Counted from the stretch's first letter, positions 1 to 13,317 are shown. The stretch is 64,000 nt of DNA from Brachypodium distachyon (GCF_000005505.3 NC_016132.3:42608914-42672913); one strand, 5' to 3'. Notes: generated by a model from the letters alone, not told the origin. Made by a program: numbers and translations.

Positions 1-3000
1 TAGCGCACTCGAGCAGGGAGTGTCGCCATAAATCCTCTTCCCCGCAGACAGCACAAGCGCTGGTTGGAGCCATGTTTCGCCTGTGGCGGACATCACCGGT
101 GAGGATGGACGTCTTCGCCAGGCGCCAAAGGAACACACGCTGCTTCGAAGGAACATGCACCTTCCAGAAGGCCGTCCAGTTCTTCCTTTCGCCCGATTGA
201 TCCGAGCTCGTGGCCTGAACGTCAGGAATAGATGGATCAGTTTCCCCCGATGGATAGACATATATGCCGGAGTCAGGCCTGCCCAGCCCACCGGTCCGTG
301 CAGCCCATCCCAATTAGCAGGCACAATGTCTATTTAAACCATATACCAGTTAGCAGCTCGTCCCATTTCTGGACCGTATTTTAGGTGTGGCGGATTCCGT
401 GCGTGGTTGTATTGGTCGGTCCGTCCCTGTGTCAGGCATTTAGTATTGCAAACTTGTATTAAATCTTGCTGTCAACAAAAAACTTGTATTAAATCTTCGA
501 CACACTTAATATGGATCGGAGTGATACACTGTTAATGTGCAACTCTGTGACCGGCCATTCGCCGGAGATTGCGCAACACGAAAAACGCTCGGAGCGGCTT
601 AATCTTCTGTTCAGTTCAATTCCGCGAGGCGACCGGTATGTCGAGGTTGGCGACACGTGCTCGGTGTTCAAGGTCGTGGCCAGGAAGCACTGTATTCAAT
701 CTTTCATAGAAGTATAGTTGCACTGGCTCCTGGCTTTCCCGGTTCCAATTAGCCTCCGCGATTTCGTGCTGACGTCCCGCGGCGGCGGCTTCTTGGGTCT
801 TCTTTTTCAGAAAGTGTTTCAACAGACATAAGTAACTTAGACTAACAATCGTTGAGTGTCATGTGCAGTCCCCCTATGTTAATCGTACTTAATGTATCAT
901 ATTCTGCGCATGGACCTGTTAACAAATAATTTGCCTGGTACACGACTTTTTAATTTGATTTGAGATAGCTGACCAAATATTCCATGTTGGTTATTTTACA
1001 AGATAGTTCTATTCGGATCGAATACCATCTTTCAAATCACCTTACTACTAAAATCCAGGATAATTGAGGCGCCTTCCAAAAGGATTCTCTCGATCAAGTC
1101 GTTGCTGACCGACAGCGAGGTGCTCCCGGATAATTCCACCGCCTAAAAACCATAGAGTTGGTCAGTAGTACTACCCAATAAAAGTTCTGCTGGGAGTTGG
1201 ATTATTTATCAAGTGCTAGATCAACCAAGTTTCTGAGTTCTGTTTGCTCGATCTATCTTGAGACGCGGCCGATGATAGCGTCGCAGATAATACTATGTGC
1301 ACACATTTTGCTAATGCAATACGGCTCCTTGGAGATGAAGCGGTGTGTAGCTAGCATAGCGGCGGCCATGCTTCCATCATAGCTGCAATCACGCTCGGCC
1401 CAAGTCAATTAACCTCTGATTACGCGGCCGGAAAAAGAAACGAAGCACGTCCGGCTATCATGATCTGTACACATTGCATTACGTTCAGAAAACAATTAAG
1501 CAACTGCTCCCTAGCTGTCAGTGAGGACTTAAACAACTTGTTGCTCGTCGATCTCCTTATATATCCAGGAACTCGGTCCTTTTTTTTTGCGAGAAGGAAC
1601 TCGGTCCATTATTTGGGTTAATTTGCATTATGTGGCCGCACCAGTGCATAAATCAAACTCCGCGGAAATTTTAGGACTGCCTTCTCGAATAACGGCAACA
1701 GCGTGTCCACGTCGCCACAGATCGGTGGTGTATCTCATTTCGTCACAGGCTGGAGAAATCAGAAAGTGATGGATGATGCCTTCAACTGGAAGTGATGCCG
1801 TAGTTCTTATTTTATTTTATTTTGAAAAAAAGGACATTGCCCAGCCTCTGCAAGTTTCCGTATCTTTTATACTCTATTTGTCTGATGAATTTTAATTGTT
1901 AAATCAGACCTTTGACCAGCAATTATTCCATTTTGCATATATTTTAGTTAATCGAATTAATCGATGCCACTCAACTAGTATTGAGACAATGATTGACAGT
2001 GATATTTATGTAGCTATGTGAACGAAACTCCTTTGGAATTGAAATGAAACTGTTTTTGAATGTGCCCCCCTTTCGACGTGTACCATGTCAACTTGCCACC
2101 TAGGTAGGTCAAACGGGTCAGAACCAGCTTGAAACCCCGCGTGTGCCACTTAAAATAAAATTAGGACCTAAATGTGCGATTTCATAATTTTAGGACTAAA
2201 CTGACACCTGCTCAACAATAATAGGACAGCGAGTGCATTTACCTCTTGAAATTTCAAGGTCTGTGATGTCCAACCATCTTAACTCTTTCGCCTCGCAAGC
2301 TATCTCCCGGTTTGTTAAGGAATTAATGGTTGCTGCATGTAGCTAGGCTCGTAGTTGATCCAACTCCACACGGTTCGATAGAATTTGCTTCGCACCCACT
2401 TGGAAATACAGAGGAGCGACATGTGGTATGTGACCATGATCAACAACAGTATTGCTTGACCCGTAAATCAGACTCCAACCTTGTCGATGAACGGTTGAAA
2501 TTAAGATGACTTTCGCAAACTCTGCATGTCGAGTGAGTTGATGACTCGAAGGTAACAATTGACATGGAGATCTCATAGACATGACGAATAAGAGGGGATC
2601 CCCTGCCGCATGCCCCTTTCGTATGGTTGACACGGGATCCTTTAATCACAAAAATACTACTCCGTACCATACACATAAGGAACGGAGGGCGGGAGGGGAG
2701 AAATCAAGAAAGATACCATCCATTTTCAAAATGATTTCTACTAGTACGATTGTCTGTGTAGACAAAGAGTGACTTTTTTTCTCTCTCTGTATTGTGTAGT
2801 TTCAAATTTATAACGAAAAGAACAGAGATGCCACTCACTAATATAGAAGAAAATAGTACTGTACTTGAGATATTCTCCAGATAAATGCGGCAGATCTTAT
2901 AACACCCAAGAACACGACATGGAGCAAGCACACTTATCCCGATGCGAGGGTGTAACGTGGGCCATTTGTTTGGACGAAGGTGACAGATGAAAGAGTTGAC

Positions 3001-3150
3001 CAGCCGGCGGCTGCGTGCATGGAACAAATCACCATCGATCTATCAAGTGGAACGCTTCAACTCAACTAGCTAACGAACAACAACAGGGTGGAGGAAGTAA
3101 AGTCCATCGAAAGTACTCCATCTTCTTTCAGCCAAGCTGTAGCTAGAGCC
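1..3150. other. Intergenic stretch upstream of the ALDH gene
   Basis: No coding gene is supportable here. Open frames are short, overlap on both strands and match nothing I recognise. A 17-bp direct repeat (AACTTGTATTAAATCTT) occurs at 451-467 and 481-497. The segment around 2060-2260 resembles a dispersed grass repeat, but no terminal inverted repeat or target duplication was found. Confidence 0.5.
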
Positions 3151-3167
3151 TAGAGCCCATAGCCCCT

Positions 3168-3176
3168 CTATATAAG
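3168..3176 (+). promoter_or_regulatory. TATA box of the ALDH gene
   Basis: CTATATAAG lies 128 bp upstream of the ALDH start codon at 3304, leaving room for a short 5' leader of roughly 100 nt. The context is typical of a plant core promoter. No transcript data support the exact start. Confidence 0.65.
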
Positions 3177-3303
3177 AACCCCAAGGTCTCCAAGGCTCTT
3201 TCGTTCCCTCCCATAGAGGAAGAGGAAGAGAAACACAGCAAGAGCCAGCCAAATTAGCTAATTACAAGCTTGTGTTGCTGAGTCGAGACACGCATATATC
3301 GCA

Positions 3304-6300
3304 ATGGGAAGCAACGAGGGAGGAGCGTGCGACGGGAAGGCCGGCTCCGTGGTGGTGCCGGAGATCAAGTTCACCAAGCTCTTCATCAACGGCGAGTTCG
3401 TCGACGCCGCCTCGGGTAAGTCATAATAATTAACCTATCTTGTCTTTGCTTCCATTTGATTCAGTGTTCTCCAGTTGATGCGAGGAGCCCATGCATGCAT
3501 GATGACTAATCTGGTCTCACGCACAAAATTAAACAAACGAAAACCGAAAAGTTCCGTTCATGTTCTTCTAACTGCAGCAGTACTATATACTATCTTTCCC
3601 AAATTTTTGTTAGCCGAACTAATGTTCAGTTTGCAGTTCGCTGAACTATTTTTTAGAGGAACTTATTCTATAATCAACTAGTATCAAAATACAGAGTATT
3701 AGCTAGCAGATGATAAAATAGACAAATGCTAATTCGAACAGATAGATTAACATAACTGATCATTAAGGCCGGGAAGATCCCTTTTCGGAAGAAAAAAAAC
3801 TGATCATTAAGGCCGGACAAGCGTTATGAGAAAGATGCTATAAGACGCCTTCCCGGGCCAACTTGCACGTCATATGCAGAGTTTGTTTGTGCAACCATCG
3901 ATCGGATTGATCAGACGAGGAAAAGCCAAATGGATTTTGGCTTTGCTACCGATTGGGATCAGCGGCGCTGTTGTTTCCGAAGACCGACTTGAAAAATCGG
4001 CACAGAGATCACTCCGTTTCAAAATATAGGGTGTACAACTTTTATTAATTGTTAAATTTTTTGAATTTTATTAAGCTTATAGCGACATGCATGGACATAT
4101 ACAATGTCAAACCAAGATATATAGTACTTCCAAAATATATTTATAATGATCTAGTGATTTTTTTTGAACCAAATGATCTAATGATTTTCATTTGGCAATA
4201 CATACATTCTTATTTTTTGTTACAAGGTTGATCATATTTAGAAAGTTGCACAGCAAACCAAAATTATATGTTCTATATTTTGAAACGAAGGAAATATTTT
4301 TCTTTAGAAATAAATAAAGAAGAAATGATGCAACGAATCGCCGCCCTCTGTTTTACTTGAAGGAGAATGGTGCTACGTGGACCAAATAATCCTCTTAACT
4401 TAATAAAACTAGTTTGTGACGCCACGTTAGCTTGTCGCTATGCTGAGGGAGAGGAAATAATGCACATTGACTTTGTAAAAATATAAACATATATTCACTG
4501 ATTTGCTGCAAGTTTTTTTGGGTCTAGGCCACAAATGTACGAAATATGTGCTGTTTAAGCTTGGCGACCCAAGTACTCACGCAGATGGCATACCGTACGT
4601 ACGTAGGAAGAGAAGAGAACCACACATACTCCAATTATTAGTGATTTTTCTTTGTGGAATATCTCGCCGATGATCGAACCTGGTGAAGCCCCTAGTCTTT
4701 GTCACACGTTCACGAGATTCTCAACCGGGGGAGTTGTGCCCATCACCCCAGTGACTTAACGGAATTGGAGTACTCCCAGGTCATATACGAGTAATTTATC
4801 TGCTACAGGGGTCTTCCTTCCGATCGCTCGCCTTTGATATTTATAATTGCCGCCACAGCCAGGCGCCAGCCACTGGAGGTTGCTACCGGGTTTCGTCGAT
4901 CGACCGATGTTGACTCGTGGAATATTATGAAATGTGATCTTGTCCCCCCTGTGGGCTTTTATTTTTATACAGGCAAGACTTTCGAGACGAGGGACCCACG
5001 GACAGGCGACGTGCTGGCCCACGTCGCAGAGGCGGATAAAGCCGACGTGGACATCGCCGTCCACGCCGCCAGGGAGGCCTTCGAGCATGGCAAGTGGCCC
5101 CGCATGTCAGGCTACGTACGTAACGACCCCGCTGACCCGGTCAACTCACTGTAGCTAAGCTAGCTTCTCCGGCAAACTGACTGACTGACTGACAATGTGG
5201 GGGCATGGATGCAGGAGAGGGGCAGGGTGATGAACAAGCTGGCGGACCTGATGGAGCAGCACACGGAGGAGCTGGCGCTGCTGGACGGCGCGGACGCCGG
5301 GAAGCTGCTGCTGCTGGGCAAGATCATCGACATCCCCGCCGCGGTGCAGATGCTGCGCTACTACGCCGGCGGCGCCGACAAGATCCACGGCGAGTCGCTG
5401 CGGGTGTCCGGAAAGTACCAGGGGTACACGCTCAAGGAGCCCATCGGCGTCGTCGGCGTCATCATCCCCTGGAACTTCCCCAGCCTCATGTTCTTCCTCA
5501 AGATCAGCCCGGCGCTCGCCGCTGGCTGCACCGTCGTCGTCAAGCCCGCCGAGCAGACGCCCCTCTCCGCGCTCTACTATGCCCACCTTGCCAAGCTGGT
5601 AATTTATTTGTTCATGGCCCCTTTCAAATTTCAATTCTGTCCATGTTAAGAGTCAAGACTGAATATGTCGTTCAGGCCGGCATTCCGGACGGAGTGATCA
5701 ATGTCGTCCCCGGCTTCGGACCGACCGCCGGCGCGGCCATCGCCTCCCACATGGACGTTGACAGCGTGAGCACAATGATCATTATTTTACCTGCAAGCAG
5801 TCACAATTTTCACACTCTGCATTCATTTTAATGAATAATAACGTTTCACACCTCACACGCTTTGTCTGTCTGGCATCTTCTGATTTATGTCAGGTTGCCT
5901 TCACTGGCTCTGGAGAAGTCGGACGGCTCATCATGGAGGCGTCTGCACGGAGCAACCTGAAAACGGTTTCACTGGAACTCGGCGGCAAGTCACCTCTGAT
6001 TATCTTCGACGACGCCGACATCGACATGGCGGTCGAGCTGTCAAGGCTTGCCATATTCTTCAACAAGGTGCGTAATGCATGCCGTTTTGTTCAACAAACA
6101 TAGTGTTATCGATCGAGGTTCTGAAAGTAAATAAAATGTCTACAGAGAGCAACAGACTGACCATATATATTGCTCTGATCTGAATCTCAACTTTCAGGGA
6201 GAGGTTTGTGTCGCCGGGTCTCGTGTTTATGTTCAGGAAGGGATCTACGACGAGTTCGTCAAGAAGGCCGTCGTGGCTGCCCAGAACTGGAAAGTTGGAG

Positions 6301-7154
6301 ACCCGTTCGATGTCACCACCAACATGGGACCCCAGGTAACATCATGCCTGCTTTTTCATAAGTTCCATTCAAATTAGAGGAATGCGCGCCAAAAGACAAA
6401 GTAGTCGAAATCATGGCCTAAGAGGAAGTGGTAAGCATTGCGGTCCCTGGATTCAGGTTGATAAGGAGCAATTCGAGAGGGTGCTAAGGTACATCGATCT
6501 TGGCAAGAGCGAGGGAGCGACTCTGCTCACCGGCGGCAAACCCGCGGCTGACAAAGGGTACTACATCGAGCCAACCATATTTGCAGATGTCAAGGTAACT
6601 TCTACAGGCTACTACGTACAATACAACAGAGAATTGTGCCAGATAATTTGCACCAGGTCCCCTGCATTTGGACAGCCAAAGTGACACACTAACACGTTCT
6701 CGGTGGGTTAATTCTCCAGGAGGATATGCAGATCGCGCAAGACGAGATCTTTGGCCCCGTGATGTCCCTCATGAAGTTCAAGTATGTATGCCAGAAAATT
6801 TCCAAATGACAAATATATATTCCACGAATTATGAACTGTAAGTGTCTGACCAAGTGCCGTTGTCGTTTGTGTCTGGGCAGGACGATCGATGAGGCGATAG
6901 AGAAGGCCAACTGCACCAAGTACGGCCTGGCCGCCGGGATCATCACCAAGGATCTGAACATCGCCAACCGGGTGTCGAGGTCGGTGCGCGCCGGGACCGT
7001 GTGGGTGAACTGCTACTTCGCCTTCGACCCCGAGGCGCCCTTCGGCGGGTATAAGATGAGCGGCTTCGGCCGGGACCAAGGGATGATGGCCATCGACAAG
7101 TACATGCAGGTCAAGAGCGTCATCACCGCTGTCCCTGACTCGCCTTGGTATTAG
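3304..7154 (+). CDS. ALDH2C4: Cytosolic aldehyde dehydrogenase, family 2 (ALDH2C/RF2C type)
   Basis: This gene encodes an NAD(P)-dependent aldehyde dehydrogenase. Plant ALDH2C enzymes oxidise phenylpropanoid aldehydes such as coniferaldehyde and sinapaldehyde, as well as other aldehydes. Nine exons join in phase: 3304-3415, 4973-5115, 5215-5598, 5676-5765, 5894-6067, 6198-6335, 6457-6594, 6720-6781 and 6881-7154. They give 504 residues, the normal family length. Visible hallmarks are the cofactor loop FTGSGEVG (residues 246-253), general base Glu271 in LELGGKS and catalytic Cys305 in [10 protein letters not shown], with the canonical 34-residue Glu-Cys spacing. IIPWNF carries the oxyanion Asn. 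The N-terminus (MGSNEGG...) lacks a mitochondrial presequence, which points to the cytosolic subgroup. Intron 1 (about 1.56 kb) holds a Stowaway MITE. No frameshift or stop is present, so it looks functional. The symbol is by family resemblance; other ALDH2C paralogues cannot be excluded. Confidence 0.95.
4012..4290. mobile_element. Stowaway-like MITE in ALDH intron 1
   Basis: The left end (CTCCGTTTCAAAATATAGG) is matched by a near-perfect inverted right end (TCTATATTTTGAAACGAAG) about 260 bp away, with an AT-rich interior and no coding capacity. This fits a Stowaway (Tc1/mariner) MITE. The flanking TA duplication is not clean. Confidence 0.7.
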
Positions 7155-8200
7155 CTAGTCATGACACTGATCTGTGTGCTGTGTACATGCTTCCTTCCTG
7201 CCTGAGTGCTCCTTGCGTAGTCCTTTGGTGGATCTGTGCCTTGTGTGTTTGCTGGTTGTGTGCCAAGTTGTTGTGATCGATGGAATAGCTAGTGATTCCT
7301 TTCTGATAATATTCTGGTTGGGTTTGCATATTGTATCATTATGTTAAGATGTTCTTAAAAGTAAAAAACCCTTTTGAAGGGCATACATCCTCCTAGTTTT
7401 AGGGTGACTAAACATAATTCTTTCCGGCGTACTTTGTCTTCACTAATGCGCTCTCGGGATCAACTTCCCGATCAGTCACCCATTCTCCAAGCGAAGCACG
7501 CTTTGACGCTTAACTTTGAGGTTCTTCCGGATGGACCTTCAACAAAAAAAGATACACCTTGTTGGTATAGGTAGTCTATCAATCCTATTAAGGTATATGC
7601 CAATATGTCACACAACATTTTACGATTTAGTCAACTACAAAAACATATCAAGCGAGGAAAAATTCATCATTTTTCAGTTTAACAAAAAAAAAATGCAAGT
7701 TTCGAAGAATTGTAAAAATCATGTAGAGAAGGGGTGCATGCTTATCCTTATAAATGTTTGTAAAAAAACAAAATCATTTGATTTTTGTGCAAAAATCACA
7801 AAAATATTTCATGCCCAGCAAGTTACATCACATCTCACGAATTAATAAGTTTTTACCTGATCCCTACCTATAGTAACTTTTTCACAAATTTCAAAACTTG
7901 AAAATACACTTTTATTTGATCTTTTGCTAAGTGTCAAAGAAAAGTGTTTCTATGTAGTTCTAAAAGTCACTTCATTTCACTTGATCAATCTTAAACTACC
8001 AAATTGTAACCTAAAGTTAATCGTAAACTCAAATGCCGCCTAATAAGGATCGGGAAGGTGAATTTTAAGCACTACTCAGGACAGGAGGCAAACAAAGTAT
8101 AGTAGTATACAGTTGATAGTTTGGCTAAACATTTTTATTCCAGCTAAGAATCCTTATTCCTGGGAGAAGGATCCTCGATCCAGATTTTTTTTTTACTCAC
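7155..8200. other. ALDH 3' UTR and AT-rich intergenic DNA
   Basis: The first 150-200 bp after the stop are probably ALDH 3' UTR. The rest is AT-rich and holds no supported gene. A short open frame at 7516-7845 is low-complexity and A-rich and is not called. Confidence 0.5.
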
Positions 8201-8990
8201 TCTTTCTTATTGCCTAATTGCTTGAAAGTGCTTATGCACTTATTTGGAGGACACGGGCGCACAGCCTTCCGAACCGATCGTTTTCTCCTGGACGATGCGC
8301 GCCGTCCGATTGGTTTAGGACATTCTCGCCCTTTCCGTGCCAGGTGCCACTTCGTTCCCCCCGACACTCCCGCCTCGCGGCGATTTCTCGGTGGTGGCGT
8401 TTTCGGCCGCACGGTGGAGGTGCATCTCAGAAGAGGTAGGATGTCGTCGGGCGAGACAGGCGGCGACGGGGAGGAGGTGCCGAGTAACCGGCGATTTCTC
8501 CGCTGCGCGAGCTCCACCGGCGAATCGACAGGGAAGGGGACGCGGGGCTTCTTCAGGTCGCAGGGCGTGGTGCTACGGGCCGCGCGAAGGTGATTCGTGG
8601 GTCGAATCGGGGCACGGAGGCTCATCGGTGAGTCCTCTCGCTCGCGATTTGCTGGGGATGGAGTCCTCTCGCTCGCGATTTGCTGGCGATGGGGTTTCAG
8701 CGGCTGAAGCGGTGACGGAGAGAGAGGTGCAGCGCCGAGCAGCTTCGCGGGGGCAGCAGAGGTAGGCAGCGGACGAGGAGGAGCTGTCGAGTTCACCGTC
8801 GAATTCGCCGTGGGGGCGCGAGCTCCAACGGGGAGTTGATAGGGGCCGCAGGGGCTTCTGCATGTGGCCGGGTGAGGTGATGGGGGATTCCCGGAGGGGT
8901 TTCTCGTGCTGAATCGGTGTCGCGCAAGGCCGATGAATCGAGATCACGACGAGCGCATCTAGCATCTATTGTCGCATCAAGTTCTCACGG
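8200..8990. other. GC-rich block with a 31-bp tandem duplication
   Basis: This GC-rich segment gives overlapping open frames on both strands (up to about 200 codons on -), which is expected from base composition alone. None has a recognisable domain. A 31-bp direct tandem duplication sits at 8630-8660 and 8661-8691, starting GAGTCCTCTCGCTCGCG, with one mismatch. It could be the promoter or first exon of an unknown transcript, or part of the repeat block that follows. Confidence 0.4.
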
Positions 8991-9354
8991 TTAGTGCCTT
9001 CTCACATTCTCCCCCAAACTTCCCCATCTATCCTTTTTTTTTTGTCGATTTTTGGGGTTCTAGGTTCACCTCAGGACAACAAGTTAGTCTGCAATCCTAG
9101 ATATCTGAAGCAACAGCAGCAATCAACAGGTAATCAATGGGAGCCTCGGAGATGTCTTACGTATCTTCTTGTCTGAGCATCTTTTACCTGGAAACTTTTC
9201 TTACTTCGAAAGACTTGGAAACTTTTACCCGATCAGGCATCTAGTGCGAATTTACTCTAATTTTAGCTTTGATTTGAAGATTCGCAAGTGATCTTGCTGT
9301 TTGAGGTATTTGGGCTGCAAAATTTAGTGACAGATTATTATTGTTGTTAAAGAA

Positions 9355-9427
9355 ACTCCTTGATAAGTTCCTAAATACTTATTGTGATTTTAGTGCAAAC
9401 GACAAGTATTTAGAAACGGAGGAAGTA
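9355..9427. mobile_element. Short Stowaway-derived MITE
   Basis: A degenerate left end (CTCCTTGATAAGTTCCTAAA) pairs with the right end AAATACTTGTCG-like inverted sequence finishing GAAACGGAGGAAG before TA. Length is about 73 bp, consistent with an internally deleted Stowaway element. Confidence 0.5.
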
Positions 9428-9892
9428 CATACCTATGTGTAAAGTTGGCAAAGATTGAGTTTGAATATGGAGTTCCTATAGGATATTTGCTTCCGATCAA
9501 CTATAAAGCAGCGGTACACGAAAGGAATTATCTGAGTGGATACACAGCTAGAATTAACATAAAAGTTTCAAGACAGGAATGTTGAACACCATTCAGCTCA
9601 TGAACCAATGAAAAAAGGTTTACCGAAGTGTACAACTAACAACTCTAGAAACAACATGTGGCGAATACAATGACTTCACCTTGCGAGGCAGCTGGGGAGT
9701 TGAAGAGTGTATGTTTTCTTCCCGCTCCTCCCAGAAAACACAAGTAGCAAGGCATTAGATACACAACACACTTTTCGGGATGCAATACCATCGCGTCCAC
9801 TGTTGCACAGCTGCCACACGCCGTCTACGCCGCCGACGCTGTCACATGGATGTCAGGGTCTCGCGCACGTGAGAGAGAGAGAGCACCGATTT

Positions 9893-10585
9893 TGGCACAT
9901 AGTTGCTTCTCTGACCTGTCCAGTTGACTACAAATTGTATTAGAGAGCCATTTTTTACTTAAAATTTGCTTTTACCTTATAATTAGTTGCTTTTTTCAGC
10001 CACTCAACTTTTTTGTTTAGTAACAGTTGCATCCCCTAGCTGCATTTGTCAATTAGAAGTTGCTACACATACATGCTCTTTTCTACCTTTTTAGCATATA
10101 GTTGCTTTTCTGACCTGTCAACTCGACTAGAAGTTGCATTGTGGAGAGTCATTTTTCACCTAAAATTTGCTTTACCACCTTTTCCTGTTATAATTAGTTG
10201 TTGTTTCAGCCACTCAACTTTTTTTAAAGTAAAATTTGTATCCCCTAGATACATTTATGAATTGGAAGTTGCTACACATACATACCCTTTTCTCCTTTTT
10301 AGCATATACTTGCTTCTCTCACGTGTCAAATTGACTAGAAATTGCATTCGAGAGTCATTTTTCGCCTAAAATTTGCTTTACCACCTTACCCTTGTTATAA
10401 TTAGTTGCTTTTTTCAAGTACTTAGAAGTTGATATACATATATACTTGTTTCTGCCTTTCACATGCACTTGCTTTTTTGACCTGTGAAATTGACTAGAAA
10501 TTGTATTTTAGAGAGTCAATTTTTGCCTAAAATTTGCTTTCCCATCTTTCCCCCCGTTATAATTAGTTGCTTTTTGCATTGCTAG
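9893..10585. repeat. Four diverged tandem units rich in AGTTGC
   Basis: Four head-to-tail units start near 9893, 10092, 10298 and 10461, with lengths of about 199, 206, 163 and 125 bp. Each begins with a 'GCATATAGTTGCTT' type motif, then a GACCTGT...GACTAGAA segment, AAAATTTGCTTT and TATAATTAGTTG. Later units lose internal parts. Related AGTTGC/AGTTGCAT words continue to about 13 kb. There is no coding capacity. It may be the interior of an old transposon. Confidence 0.65.
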
Positions 10586-10997
10586 CAATGCATGACAACT
10601 ATTTGCAAATTACATTTCCCTTTTTTTGTACAAGTATTTTTGCTAGCCATTTTGTACAAATGAGAGGAGTAGTAGGAACAAAAATCAGAAGATGGACTAC
10701 ATGCAAGAAACATTGTTCATGTTTAATGCAGCAGTTCTATGTGTTTTTAGCTGGTCTTTCTACCAAGGACAGCCTTTTTTTTGCCTAGGACAAAGGAGTG
10801 GGGGGCACAACACATTTACCTAATGCATTATGTGGCCGTAGTCTGTGTTTTGTGTAAGGAAACTGTTTCCACCAAGTCCACAATATGTAGAATTGTCTGT
10901 TGTTTTGCTTATAAGAAGGGGTATGGTGGATGGATAGTCTAGAAAATGCCTTTTCGTTTTTAGTCAATAGATTAGAGCACAACAATGTGCATCTTAT

Positions 10998-11106
10998 ACT
11001 CCCTCCGTCCCATATTAAGTGACTCAAACTTGTCTCAAAATGGATGTATCTATAATACGTCTAGATATATGTAATATTTCGGCACTTTAATATGGAACAG
11101 GGGGAG
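10998..11106. mobile_element. Stowaway MITE
   Basis: The element begins CTCCCTCCGTCCCATATTAA and ends with the inverted complement (AATATGGAACAGGGGGAG). It is 109 bp long and flanked on both sides by TA (10996-10997 and 11107-11108), the Stowaway target site. Confidence 0.85.
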
Positions 11107-11259
11107 TATTTTTTTTCCCATCAAAAGATTCGCAACATTTAATTGGCTCCTAATATTTTTCTTTTTTCCTACATATTTTTCTCTGTGAGCAGAAGTACTG
11201 GAAGCATGCTGTTTCTTGGCTGACCCAGATCTCAATTATGGGGTTTAGGAGTATGAATC

Positions 11260-12255
11260 TGTCGCACCAGTGGCACCCGGGGTACCACCGCTGCGCGACG
11301 CGTGGGCCCCGTTCCCGAGTTCCCGGGAAGGTTTCATCCCGGGAAGCGTCTATGAGCAGCCCGGCAAGCTACCAGCCCGGAAGGGGCTAGCGGGGCTTCA
11401 CGGAATATTCCCGCCTGGGCACCTCCCGGGAAGCTGCTTCCCGAGGGGGTCCCGGGTGCGTTGGGCCCGCGCGCTTCCCGGGGTCGACTTGCCGGGGCAG
11501 GGGGTTCCCGGGCGCATGCCCCCGCCTCAGGCGCGGGGCCCAGTAGCCAGATCAACAGCGCCACGAGGACGCGTGGCGGGCGAGGGATGCGCGGTCCCAC
11601 CAGGGCAAGGAGTAAGGCGCACGGCTCATTAAATGAGTCGACCGACGGGGCGTTACCTGTCCGATCAAAATAACAGTGGCTGTCCAATCCTACTCTAGAG
11701 GTTTTAGACCCCTAGCGGCGGAGGTGGCATCCATGCGCGCCACCAGCTCACCAGGGGGAGTTGTATGCCTCCCTGCCCGACACTTGTAGCTCATGCACCG
11801 TGGCACCTGTAACATCCCCTTGAGTACAAAAGGAGGACCCTCACCAACGGTCAAAGGGTTCCGCAGAAGATTAGTTGGCTCCAGTAGACGGTTAGGCTGA
11901 GTTCGACCAGCTCATAGTTAGCTTCCAGCACTAGCAAAGAGTAGTAAGGAGTACCTAGCCAGTGAGAGAAAGCCCGTGAACTTGCCCGGCAACTTGTAAA
12001 CACCCCATTCTAAACTAATACCAGCTCAGACAAGCAGGACGTAGGGTTTTACACCTCCGGGTGGCCCGAACCTAGGTAAAAATGTGCGCGTGTTTGTTCT
12101 TGAATTAGCGCGCACCTCTAGTACTTCATCTCGCCGGCCCCACGGGGTCCCATCGGCCGTGCCGGCGATCGCCGGGGCGAACCCCGACGCCCCTACCGAA
12201 CCTAAAAGGGGGCCGTGGACGCACGCCCCCGGTGTCGGAGCACCGTGCGACGACA
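11260..12255. mobile_element. Solo LTR of an LTR retrotransposon (about 996 bp)
   Basis: The segment starts TGTCGCACCAG and ends CGTGCGACGACA, so it has TG...CA ends with a TGTCG/CGACA terminal inverted repeat. It is flanked by a perfect 5-bp duplication GAATC (11255-11259 and 12256-12260). It is GC-rich, non-coding and stands alone, with no gag-pol or second LTR nearby, which is the signature of a solo LTR left by LTR-LTR recombination. The superfamily cannot be assigned from the LTR alone; Gypsy is a guess from its composition. Confidence 0.85.
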
Positions 12256-13317
12256 GAATCCATGCAACTTTTTTTTGGGCATATATGATGATTTGTGTGT
12301 TTTCATGCAACAATTGGGGCGCCAAAACAAACGCTAGGTAACTTTGATTAGGTCTTGTTCATCAAAATCATAATGGTAGAGCCGGGGCACCTTATTGTAC
12401 TGGATCAGAGTTGCTTTAGGTAGGTACCATGGAGGTAAAAGAGGGAAGAAGGCAGAAACGAACCATTGGAGAAGAACTTGTAATCGGGGGCAGGGAACAC
12501 AAGGCATAGAGATTTGGAGCTGCTTTACTTACTGAATAGGAGTTGCATTAGAAGCATGAGCCACATGTTTTAAGTATGCAAGTCTTGCCCTTTCATTTCT
12601 TTGTGGATACAAGTTGCATGACCAATCGACCTTGTTTAACCAGGAGTCGCCCGAACTAATCAAAACCTTGGTGAACTAGAAGTTCTGGGTTTTTTTTATT
12701 GCTTTTCGATACTCAAAATAGTTGATTGAATGAAAAGCAACTTATAGTCGGTAACTAGCTAGAACGAGGCTGATGATGTGGTGAATTAGAAGTTGCTAGA
12801 CTAAATAGCACTCTTTTCACTTAATAACTTGCTTTCTAATTAATCAACTTTTGACTAGAAATTGTATTCATGAGCCAACTTTTTTTAGCAGCAGTTGCTA
12901 GTCAGATTTTTTATTGTTCAACCTTTGTTTAGTAGACTGAAAGAAAGTTATAATCGCATACAAGTAGCTTTTCGGCTAATCATTTATCTGCACACATGTT
13001 GCTTTTCAATTAATAAACCGCATCAAATTAGATAACCACTACACTAAGCAGCCATATTTTTTGAAGCAGGGGTATCATGAACTCATTTGACGAAGAAGAA
13101 GCAGTAGGAGTTCATACGTATGTTTTATGTCTGCACAACAAACCGTGTGTTATCCAGCAACTTCAATAGCATGCAAATATAGTAGGACAATATATGGAAT
13201 CTGGGGCAATGGTTTACTTGTAAAGTGGGAGCTGTTGATGTGGGTTTTCCCAAAAGGCCAAGAACTGCTGTTGCATTTTTGTAGTTAACAGCTTAGAGCA
13301 GCACCATATGCTTTTTT

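Noticed and set aside
83..337. 84-codon frame at the left edge
   Set aside because: No recognisable domain or codon bias. It could be part of a repeat or UTR but cannot be supported as a gene.
8197..8965. Several 127-199 codon frames on both strands
   Set aside because: The region is GC-rich, so long frames appear by composition. The amino-acid content (Arg/Ser/Pro-rich in all phases) shows no family resemblance.
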